DNA of 11,371 nucleotides from Pseudomonadota bacterium. Lineage in GTDB: Bacteria; Pseudomonadota; Alphaproteobacteria; Rhizobiales; Hyphomicrobiaceae. Of the stretch, positions 1 to 5,170 are shown in pieces. Both the position numbers and the translations under genes were made by a program. The notes under the pieces are model-generated. The model saw nothing but the letters and a program-made list of their open reading frames with translations. It searched no databases and was not told where the DNA came from. The first letter of the stretch is position 1, and every line of letters starts with the position of its first letter. The stretch lies in contig JAEVZQ010000148.1 of the NCBI GenBank assembly GCA_023392135.1, forward strand, positions 1-11,371. The letters are read 5' to 3'.

Positions 1-2
1 GT

Positions 3-2456
3 GTCGCCCTCGGCGTGATGGTGATCACCGCCGTCGGCGCGCTGACGGACTCGCTGCGGCGCGGGTTCGAGCAGCAGGGTGAGCTGTTGCTGGGCGGTGA
101 TGTCGTGCTGTCGCGCGCACACCGTCCGGCGGAGCCAGGCGAGCGGACCTGGATCAATGCGCAAGGACGGGTCGCCGAAATGGCGACCATGCGGACCATG
201 GCGCGGCGGGCAGACGGCCAGGATCAGTCCCTGGTGGAGATGAAGGGCGTCGATGCGGCATATCCGCTGGTCGGGGCGGTGCAGATGCAGGGTGGCGCCG
301 GCTTCTCCGACGCTATCCATAGGAACGGCGGTGCCGTGGTGGCGCCGATTCTTCTGGAACGGCTCGGACTGAAGGTCGGGGACAGTCTGTCCCTCGGTGC
401 CATCACGCTGCCGATCACCGGCGTCGTGGAAGACGAGCCGGACAGCATCACCGACAATCTGACCTACGGCCCGCGGGTTTTCGTCTCGCTCGAAACATTG
501 CAGCGGACCGGCCTCGTGCAACTCGGCAGCCTCGTGCGCTGGCGGTATGCCATGAAGCTGGCGGACGGCCGTGCAAGCGAGGAGCAGTTGGCGCGATTTC
601 GCGATCAACTCGCGTCCGCCCTTCCGGAGAACGGCTTCACGGTGCGGGACCGGCGCGATCCCTCGCCGCGCGTCACGCGCTCGCTCGATCGTCTGCGCCA
701 ATTCCTGACCCTGCTCGGGCTGACGGCGTTGCTGGTCGGTGGCGTGGGAGTCGCGAATGCCGTCGCGGCCTTCATCGACCGCCGGCGCAAGGTCATCGCC
801 ACATTCAAGAGCCTCGGTGCCACCAGCGGGATGATCTTCGGCGTCTTCCTGACCCAGGTGCTGCTGATCGCCGCCATCGGCGTCATCATCGGCCTTGTGC
901 TGGGCTACCTCGTCCCGGTGGCCGCGAATGCGATCTACGGCGATGCCCTGCCGATCCGCGCCGCCGTGACGATCAGCCCGTGGAGCATCCTCTCGGCAGC
1001 GGCTTACGGCTTCCTCGTCGCTCTGCTTTTCACGCTTTGGCCGCTGGGCCGGGCGGAGCTGGTTCGCGCGGGCGTGCTGTTCCGGGATGAAGTGGCCCCC
1101 GAGCCGGTCAGGCCCCGGCCACGCGTGATCGCATTGACGGCCGCCACGATCGCGGCGCTCGTGCTGTTCGTGGTGCTGTCATCGGAGGTCAAGTGGATCG
1201 CGATCAGCTTCTGCCTGGGGCTGGTGGCGGTGTTCGCTCTCTTCGCCGGGCTGGGCGTGCTGGTGACGATAGCGGCGCGCCGGGTGCCGCGCTCGCGTAT
1301 TCCGGAGATCGCATTGGCGATCGGCAATCTCGGAGCACCCGGTGGCCTCACGCGATCCATCGTCCTTTCGCTCGGCGCGGGGCTATCGCTGCTTGTAGCC
1401 GTTGCGCTGACCGATGCGTCCATGGTTCGGGAGCTGACGACCCACCTTCCCGAAACGAGCCCCACATACTTCGTACTCGACATTCGAAAGGACCAGGCAA
1501 CCGACTTCCGCCAGCTCGTCGACCGCGTCGCCCCGGGCCCCGAGCTGCACGATGCGCCGATGCTGCGGGGCCGGATCGTGCAGCTTGGCGGCAGACCGGT
1601 TGACCAGATCAAGCCGGCGCCCGAGGCCGAATGGGTGCTGACGGGCGATCGTGGGCTGACCTATTCGGAGGATGTGCCCGAAGGCTCGCGCGTGGTCGCG
1701 GGCGCGTGGTGGCCTGCCGACTACGACGGCGCGCCGCTCGTCTCGTTCGAGGCGGAGCTGGCCGGGCATTTGGGCGTCGGCCTCGGCGACACCGTTACTG
1801 TTAACGTGCTCGGCCGAAACATCACAGCGCGCATCGCGAGCCTGCGCGAGGTGAAATGGGAGTCGCTCGCCATCAACTTCGTAATGGTATTCTCGCCGAA
1901 TGCCCTCAGGGCGGCGCCGCACAACCTGTTGGCGACCATCACCCTGCCGCCGGATGTGAGCCTCTCGAAGGATGCGGAGTTGGCTCGCACGATCTCGAAT
2001 ACTTTCCCGTCCGTCACCGCCATCCGCGTGAAGGATGCAATCGATGCCTTCAGCGAGCTGTTCGGAAAGGTGATGACGGCTGTTCGCGTGGCCGGAAGCA
2101 TTACCTTGATCGCGGGCGCTCTCGTGCTCGCTGGGGCGCTGGCGACGGCTCAGCGTCGCCGCATCAAGCAGGCCGTCATCCTGAAGACGCTGGGAGCGAT
2201 CAGGCGCCGAATTCTCGTGTCTCACTTCGTGGAATACGCCGTTCTCGCTACGGTCACGGCTGCGGTGGCGGCGGTACTCGGGACGGTGTCCGCGTGGATC
2301 GTCGTCACTCACGTGATGGAGATCGAGTTCACATTTTCGTCAACTGCCGTGGCCAGTGCGCTGGCGCTCGCACTTTTGCTGGTCATGGGATTTGGCGGTT
2401 TAGGTACTTGGCAAGTCCTCAGAGCGCCGGCTGTGCCGTATTTGCGCACAGATTGA
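3..2456 (+). CDS. ABC transporter permease, FtsX/MacB-like (YbbP type), 5' partial
   Basis: Inner-membrane permease subunit of a MacB/FtsX-like ABC transporter, of the large two-FtsX-domain type related to E. coli YbbP. The reading frame is open to the window edge, so the true start and part of the first membrane helix are missing; the first in-frame GTG is at 15. Counting from there, residues 16-225 form a first periplasmic MacB-like domain. Helices follow at about 228-253, 272-305 and 325-350 (FtsX domain 1), with two central helices at 370-420 and one at 447-470. A second periplasmic domain and three C-terminal helices (FtsX domain 2) complete it. The two FtsX domains carry matching cytoplasmic motifs, FIDRRRKVIATFKSLGA and RRRIKQAVILKTLGA. 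The partner ATPase should lie upstream, outside the window. Related transporters are proposed to export lipids or envelope molecules; the substrate here cannot be read from sequence. Confident in family, not in substrate. Confidence 0.9.
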   Translation, partial: VALGVMVITAVGALTDSLRRGFEQQGELLLGGDVVLSRAHRPAEPGERTWINAQGRVAEMATMRTMARRADGQDQSLVEMKGVDAAYPLVGAVQMQGGAGFSDAIHRNGGAVVAPILLERLGLKVGDSLSLGAITLPITGVVEDEPDSITDNLTYGPRVFVSLETLQRTGLVQLGSLVRWRYAMKLADGRASEEQLARFRDQLASALPENGFTVRDRRDPSPRVTRSLDRLRQFLTLLGLTALLVGGVGVANAVAAFIDRRRKVIATFKSLGATSGMIFGVFLTQVLLIAAIGVIIGLVLGYLVPVAANAIYGDALPIRAAVTISPWSILSAAAYGFLVALLFTLWPLGRAELVRAGVLFRDEVAPEPVRPRPRVIALTAATIAALVLFVVLSSEVKWIAISFCLGLVAVFALFAGLGVLVTIAARRVPRSRIPEIALAIGNLGAPGGLTRSIVLSLGAGLSLLVAVALTDASMVRELTTHLPETSPTYFVLDIRKDQATDFRQLVDRVAPGPELHDAPMLRGRIVQLGGRPVDQIKPAPEAEWVLTGDRGLTYSEDVPEGSRVVAGAWWPADYDGAPLVSFEAELAGHLGVGLGDTVTVNVLGRNITARIASLREVKWESLAINFVMVFSPNALRAAPHNLLATITLPPDVSLSKDAELARTISNTFPSVTAIRVKDAIDAFSELFGKVMTAVRVAGSITLIAGALVLAGALATAQRRRIKQAVILKTLGAIRRRILVSHFVEYAVLATVTAAVAAVLGTVSAWIVVTHVMEIEFTFSSTAVASALALALLLVMGFGGLGTWQVLRAPAVPYLRTD

Positions 2457-2467
2457 GATTAGATGAG

Positions 2468-2492
2468 GCATAGGCCCAGCCAAAGCCTGTGC
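2468..2492 (+). terminator. possible terminator after the permease gene
   Basis: GCATAGGC at 2468-2475 can pair with GCCTGTGC at 2485-2492 (8 pairs, one G-U) around a 9-base loop, followed by TCTTGT. It starts 11 bases after the permease stop. The stem is modest and the T tract is poor, so this is tentative. Confidence 0.3.
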
Positions 2493-2556
2493 TCTTGTAC
2501 CGCAGGGCCTCAAATTCATAACTTTTGTGACTGGGATATGATCGGTGCGCGCCGCC

Positions 2557-2585
2557 TTGAAAGCGATAGCGGCACAGGTCATATT
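2557..2585 (+). promoter_or_regulatory. probable promoter of the BI-1 family gene
   Basis: The -35 box TTGAAA (2557-2562, preceded by C) is separated by exactly 17 bases from the -10 box CATATT (2580-2585). This fits the alphaproteobacterial housekeeping pattern CTTGAC-N17-CTATAT and predicts a start near 2592, giving a leader of about 42 bases. The CTTGAA core is also the -35 core of alphaproteobacterial RpoH promoters, so heat-shock control is possible. The -10 decides little between the two. Confidence 0.55.
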
Positions 2586-2633
2586 GCAAACACTGGTTTT
2601 TAGGTGCTCGCAGCAGCGGTCAAGGGATCGACA

Positions 2634-3413
2634 ATGGCTCAATACGACAACAGGTATGCGCAAGCCGGCACCGCCGCCCGAACGGGCGTAGCGGTCGACG
2701 AGGGCCTCCGCGCGTACATGCTATCGGTTTACAACTACATGGCGGCGGGCGTGGCCCTCACCGGCATTGCCGCCTACCTGGTGTTCAGCGCTGCGGTCAC
2801 GAATGATCCCGGCGCTGCCGTCGCCCGCCTGGGCAACGGCACCATGCTCACCGAGTTCGGCCGCACGATGTACGTGAGCCCGCTGCGCTGGGTGCTGATG
2901 CTGGCGCCGCTCGGCTTCGTATTCTTCCTGTCCATGCGCGTCTACCAGATGAGCGTCAGCGCGGCGCAGATCACCTTTTGGCTGTTTGCTGCAGTCATGG
3001 GCGCATCGCTGTCGACGATCTTCCTCGTCTATACGGGTGCTTCGATCACGCGTGTGTTCTTCATCACCGCGGCGGCATTCGGCGGCCTCAGCCTTTGGGG
3101 CTATACGACCCGCAAGGATCTGTCCGGCTGGGGCACGTTCCTGTTCATGGGCCTGATCGGCATCATCATTGCCGCCCTGGTGAACCTGTTCCTGGCGTCG
3201 AGTGCGCTTCAGTTCGCCATCTCGGTCATCGGCGTGCTGGTCTTCGCCGGTCTGACCGCCTATGACACGCAGCGGATCAAGGACGGCTACTTCGAGATCG
3301 CCGGTAATGCCGAGCTCGCCGCAAAGATGGCCGTCATGGGTGCGCTGAGCCTGTATCTCGACTTCATCAACATGTTCACCTCGCTGCTCTACCTGTTCGG
3401 TCAGCGCGAGTAA
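2634..3413 (+). CDS. Bax inhibitor-1 (BI-1/YccA) family integral membrane protein
   Basis: A 259-residue membrane protein of the BI-1/YccA/TMBIM superfamily. Bacterial members such as B. subtilis YetJ are pH-sensitive calcium leak channels, and E. coli YccA modulates the FtsH protease. The protein has a short polar N-terminus (residues 1-30) followed by about seven hydrophobic helices. Family hallmarks are visible: GYTTRKDLSGWG (156-167), the LTAYDTQRIK segment with Asp211, and GALSLYLDFINMFTSLL near the C-terminus with Asp243. Asp211 and Asp243 probably match the di-aspartyl pH sensor of the family. The ATG at 2634 is chosen because AAGGGA (2622-2627) sits 6 bases upstream; a GTG at 2604 would add ten residues and lacks such a site. 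The gene appears monocistronic, with a promoter in front and a strong terminator behind. Family is certain; physiological role in this organism is not. Confidence 0.95.
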   Translation: MAQYDNRYAQAGTAARTGVAVDEGLRAYMLSVYNYMAAGVALTGIAAYLVFSAAVTNDPGAAVARLGNGTMLTEFGRTMYVSPLRWVLMLAPLGFVFFLSMRVYQMSVSAAQITFWLFAAVMGASLSTIFLVYTGASITRVFFITAAAFGGLSLWGYTTRKDLSGWGTFLFMGLIGIIIAALVNLFLASSALQFAISVIGVLVFAGLTAYDTQRIKDGYFEIAGNAELAAKMAVMGALSLYLDFINMFTSLLYLFGQRE

Positions 3414-3442
3414 CGAACGATCGGCCGATCTGGCTGCACGAC

Positions 3443-3470
3443 AAGGGCCCCGCTCAGTCGGGGCCCTTTT
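3443..3470 (+). terminator. intrinsic terminator of the BI-1 family gene
   Basis: A perfect 10-bp stem, AAGGGCCCCG (3443-3452) with CGGGGCCCTT (3459-3468), encloses a 6-base loop and is followed by TTTTCGTTT. It begins 29 bases after the BI-1 stop codon. This is a classic rho-independent terminator. Confidence 0.93.
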
Positions 3471-3495
3471 CGTTTGGATGTTGCGCTCTGCTTTT

Positions 3496-3538
3496 TTGAC
3501 AGAAGCCGCGTAGCTAAGATGGTGCCCTTAGCTGCGCG
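3496..3538 (+). promoter_or_regulatory. -35 box and 12-bp palindrome/hairpin in front of the GNAT gene
   Basis: A consensus -35 box TTGACA lies at 3496-3501. Downstream is an inverted repeat: CGCGTAGCTAAG (3507-3518) against CTTAGCTGCGCG (3527-3538), 12 pairs including one G-U, with an 8-base loop. At 17-base spacing no good -10 exists; TAAGAT (3515-3520) lies only 13 bases from the -35 and inside the palindrome. The right arm ends in the GAGG ribosome binding site (3538-3541) of the next gene. It could be an operator overlapping the promoter, or a leader hairpin that affects translation. The palindrome is seen directly; its function is inferred. Confidence 0.5.
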
Positions 3539-3549
3539 AGGCTTCTCCC

Positions 3550-4098
3550 ATGCCGGAAATGAAACTGAGGTCAGCGACGCTGGAAGACATTCCCGTCATT
3601 ACGGCGATCTACTGCCCCGCTGTCATCCTCGGAACTGCGAGCTTCGAGCTGGAACCCCCCACCGAAGACGAGATGCGGCGACGCTTCGAGGCGATCACCG
3701 GCAGCGGGTATCCTTATCTCGTGGCGGAAATCGGCGCCGCGGTCGCCGGCTACGGTTATGCCGGTGCATTCCGGCCGCGGCCCGCGTATCGGTTCACCGT
3801 CGAGAACTCGATCTACGTGGCGCCGGATCATCAGGGAAAAGGGGTGGGTAGAGCGCTGCTTGCCAGATTGATCGAGGTCTGCACGGGGCAAGGATTCCGG
3901 CAGATGATCGCAATCATCGGCGATTCCGGGCAGCGAGCTTCCATCGGACTGCACCGCTCGCTTGGATTCACGTTCAGCGGAACGGCGCACTCGGTCGGCT
4001 ACAAGCACGGCCGCTGGCTCGATACGGTCATGATGCAGCGGACGCTTGGTGATGGGGACCGGACCCCACCGCCCGACCCAAGCGACCGGACCAGGTGA
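3550..4098 (+). CDS. GNAT family N-acetyltransferase, phosphinothricin acetyltransferase-like
   Basis: A 182-residue cytoplasmic enzyme of the GNAT fold, which transfers acetyl from acetyl-CoA to an amine. The sequence follows the phosphinothricin/methionine sulfoximine acetyltransferase (PAT/Pat-YwnH) pattern: an N-terminal LRSATLEDIPVITAIY strand-helix, TASFELEPPTEDEMRRR (29-45), and VENSIYVAPDHQGKGVGRAL (84-103). The last holds the acetyl-CoA motif Q-x-x-G-x-G at Gln95-Gly100. The C-terminal core YKHGRWLDTVMMQRTL (151-166) is also typical. Homologues act on methionine sulfoximine or related amino acids, or are housekeeping N-acetyltransferases; substrate is not readable here. The ATG at 3550 has a weak GAGG 8 bases upstream; an in-frame ATG at 3559 is an alternative. 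Residues 167-182 are a proline-rich tail beyond the usual end. The gene stands alone, convergent with the DUF2794 gene. Confidence 0.9.
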   Translation: MPEMKLRSATLEDIPVITAIYCPAVILGTASFELEPPTEDEMRRRFEAITGSGYPYLVAEIGAAVAGYGYAGAFRPRPAYRFTVENSIYVAPDHQGKGVGRALLARLIEVCTGQGFRQMIAIIGDSGQRASIGLHRSLGFTFSGTAHSVGYKHGRWLDTVMMQRTLGDGDRTPPPDPSDRTR

Positions 4099-4150
4099 GC
4101 GAGCCGGGGGGAGCTTTTTCCGAATTTTCGGAAGCGGCAGCAGCGGTCAC

Positions 4151-4204
4151 TCCCTTTCACCTCTCCCAGGGGGAGAGGTCGGCCCGAACGGCCGGGTGAG
4201 GGGT
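4151..4204. repeat. REP-like folded intergenic element between convergent genes
   Basis: Two adjacent hairpins are visible: ACCTCTCCC (4159-4167) with GGGAGAGGT (4171-4179), and CGGCC (4180-4184) with GGCCG (4190-4194). The flanks TCCCTTTCACC and GGGTGAGGGG can pair imperfectly, giving a cruciform or three-way-junction shape. The wording (CCTCTCCC...GGGAGAGG...GGTGAGGGG) resembles a repeat I recall scattered between genes in Rhizobiales and other proteobacteria. It sits in the 130-base gap between the GNAT and DUF2794 genes, where it may also act as a two-way terminator. A second copy is not present in this window. Confidence 0.6.
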
Positions 4205-4228
4205 TGCAAGACTGGCACTGGTCCGCTT

Positions 4229-4618
4229 TCAGTGCCCCACCAGCCGCAGCTTGCCTTCCAGCACGTGCAGAACGCGCCGCAGGTCGTGGCCGCGCTTCAG
4301 CACCATCCCGCCGGCGGCGATGACGCTATAGGCGCCCTGTTTCCTCGCCAGCTTGGGGTTCTTTTCGATGCGGTAGAGCGGACATTCGCTCGCTTTTCGG
4401 AAGATCGAGAACACGGCCCTGTCGCGCCCCATGTCGATGGCGTAGTCACGCCATTCCCCGGAGGCGACTTTTCGGCCGTAAATTGCGAGGATGTCATCGA
4501 GCTCGCGGCGATCGAAGAAAATGGCCGGAGCGGCCCCCCCTTGTTGGGACTGCAGTGGACCAGGAGATGAGTTGCCCGCCTGGCGCGGGCGAAAGGCTAT
4601 CGGCTCAGAATCGCTCAA
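4229..4618 (-). CDS. DUF2794 family protein
   Basis: A 129-residue protein of unknown function, from a family I know only in alphaproteobacteria. Residues 1-31 are a polar, probably disordered leader. The conserved domain runs from about residue 33 to the end: FFDRRELDDILAIYGRKVA, GEWRDYAID (54-62), FSIFRKASECPLYRIEKNPK, then ARKQGAYSVIAAGGMVLKRG and HDLRRVLHVL. No signal peptide or membrane segment is seen, so it should be cytoplasmic. The start is the TTG at 4618-4616: AAAGGAGG lies 6 bases upstream and the leader then has normal family length. The frame stays open much further upstream (to 4990), but that stretch reads as low-complexity non-coding sequence and overlaps the hairpin elements. 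It is transcribed away from htpG. No biochemical role is established to my knowledge. Confidence 0.9.
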   Translation of the reverse strand: MSDSEPIAFRPRQAGNSSPGPLQSQQGGAAPAIFFDRRELDDILAIYGRKVASGEWRDYAIDMGRDRAVFSIFRKASECPLYRIEKNPKLARKQGAYSVIAAGGMVLKRGHDLRRVLHVLEGKLRLVGH

Positions 4619-4624
4619 AGCGCG

Positions 4625-4632
4625 CCTCCTTT
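4625..4632 (-). promoter_or_regulatory. ribosome binding site fixing the TTG start of the DUF2794 gene
   Basis: On the minus strand AAAGGAGG, a near-perfect Shine-Dalgarno sequence, lies 6 bases before the TTG at 4618-4616. No ATG or GTG sits at a comparable distance in this frame, so this site decides the start. Confidence 0.85.
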
Positions 4633-4695
4633 TGTTTCTCTCAATGTTGCTTGGCGTCAGGGGAAATTCAAGCGCGGCCCTCCTGTCGCAGCCTG

Positions 4696-4701
4696 ATTGT
4701 A
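4696..4701 (-). promoter_or_regulatory. possible extended -10 promoter element of the DUF2794 gene
   Basis: On the minus strand TGTTACAAT gives a TG-N extended -10 with TACAAT, predicting a start near 4689 and a leader of about 70 bases. No good -35 box is found 16-18 bases upstream, so this is weak. Confidence 0.25.
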
Positions 4702-4776
4702 ACAAATAGCAACAAAAATCACGAAGCGGCCACAGTCCTACCAACGGGACGCCAGATTGATGGGTATGATGTCCAT

Positions 4777-4856
4777 TGTTGCCCCTGGGCCCGGTCCAAC
4801 CGCTCGGAGCTCTTTCCCCCAAAGACCCCCCGAGCTTTCCCCCTTTGGACCGGGCC
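4777..4856 (+). repeat. hairpin element 1 of a tandem pair (possible small RNA)
   Basis: Starts with TGTTGCCCC (4777-4785). Then GGCCCGGTCCAA (4788-4799) pairs perfectly with TTGGACCGGGCC (4845-4856). Inside are GCTCGG (4802-4807) pairing with CCGAGC (4830-4835), and an inner TCTTT/AAAGA hairpin with a CCCCC loop (4811-4825). The outer stem is followed by ATCTTCTCTTC on the plus strand. A TATGAT at 4765-4770 could be a -10 box starting a transcript near the first base of the element, although no -35 is seen. The element is 80 bases long and has a relative 164 bases downstream. It could be a small RNA with an anti-Shine-Dalgarno C-rich loop, or a palindromic intergenic repeat. Confidence 0.6.
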
Positions 4857-4940
4857 ATCTTCTCTTCGCGCGCGTATTCCTGCCCGGTGGCAGCCCCAGA
4901 AAAGCCGCGGTATCGCCGCGAATCAGAAACAGCTTGAAAC

Positions 4941-5020
4941 TGTTGCCCCGGCCCGGTCCTCAGGCTTGACTTCGGGATTTCAGCCCCCAAGCTGCCGAAG
5001 GCGCGTACCTGAACCGGGCC
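4941..5020 (+). repeat. hairpin element 2 of a tandem pair (possible small RNA)
   Basis: Begins with the same TGTTGCCCC (4941-4949) and GGCCCGGTCC (4950-4959) as element 1 and is also 80 bases long. The outer stem is GGCCCGGT (4950-4957) with ACCGGGCC (5013-5020), continued by TCAGG/CCTGA (4960-4964 with 5008-5012) after a CC bulge. Inside, CTTCGG (4970-4975) pairs with CCGAAG (4995-5000) and CAGC (4981-4984) with GCTG (4991-4994), closing a C-rich loop. The inner sequence differs from element 1 but the fold is kept. The outer stem is followed by ACTTTTCGTTTTC, which resembles a rho-independent terminator tail on the plus strand. No clear promoter is seen directly in front of it. Confidence 0.6.
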
Positions 5021-5084
5021 ACTTTTCGTTTTCTCGAGAGCTCGGTGGCCGCGCAGCCTTAACGGTAGGTAACTGAGACGATAG

Positions 5085-5117
5085 CCTGCACTTGCAGGAT
5101 CCCGCGGTGCCGATCTA
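5085..5117 (+). promoter_or_regulatory. probable heat-shock (RpoH-type) promoter of htpG
   Basis: CTTGCA (5091-5096, consensus CTTGAA) is followed after 13 bases by CCGATCTA (5110-5117, one mismatch to CCCATNTA). This spacing and wording fit sigma-32 promoters, which commonly drive htpG. The predicted start is near 5124, giving a leader of about 47 bases. The -35 box lies inside a perfect palindrome, CCTGCA-CT-TGCAGG (5085-5098), that might bind a regulator. Confidence 0.5.
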
Positions 5118-5170
5118 GAACCAGCCGCTCAAAATCAGAAAACATCAAAGTCGCCGCGAGATATACCCGG

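Larger units (their letters stand above)
4619..5170. other. 552-base divergent intergenic region between the DUF2794 gene and htpG
   Basis: No convincing protein gene is present. The region holds, in order, the DUF2794 leader and a possible promoter (around 4696-4701), two related 80-base hairpin elements (4777-4856 and 4941-5020), and the htpG promoter and leader (5085-5170). Between the two elements lies CGGTGGCAGCC-rich sequence and a small CGCGG/CCGCG stem around 4906-4920. Open frames crossing this region on both strands lack family resemblance and are best seen as chance. Confidence 0.7.

Noticed and set aside
1383..2312. 309-codon open frame on the minus strand inside the permease gene
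   Set aside because: It overlaps clear FtsX-domain coding sequence and has no family resemblance.
3507..3538. CIRCE heat-shock operator (HrcA site) at the palindrome before the acetyltransferase gene
   Set aside because: The arms do not match TTAGCACTC/GAGTGCTAA beyond a few bases, and the loop is 8 rather than 9 bases.
4619..4990. N-terminal extension of the DUF2794 protein to an upstream start
   Set aside because: The family domain begins much later, and the TTG at 4618 has a near-perfect Shine-Dalgarno sequence.
4483..5076. 197-codon plus-strand open frame across the DUF2794-htpG gap
   Set aside because: It starts inside the DUF2794 gene, crosses both hairpin elements and has low-complexity, non-globular composition.
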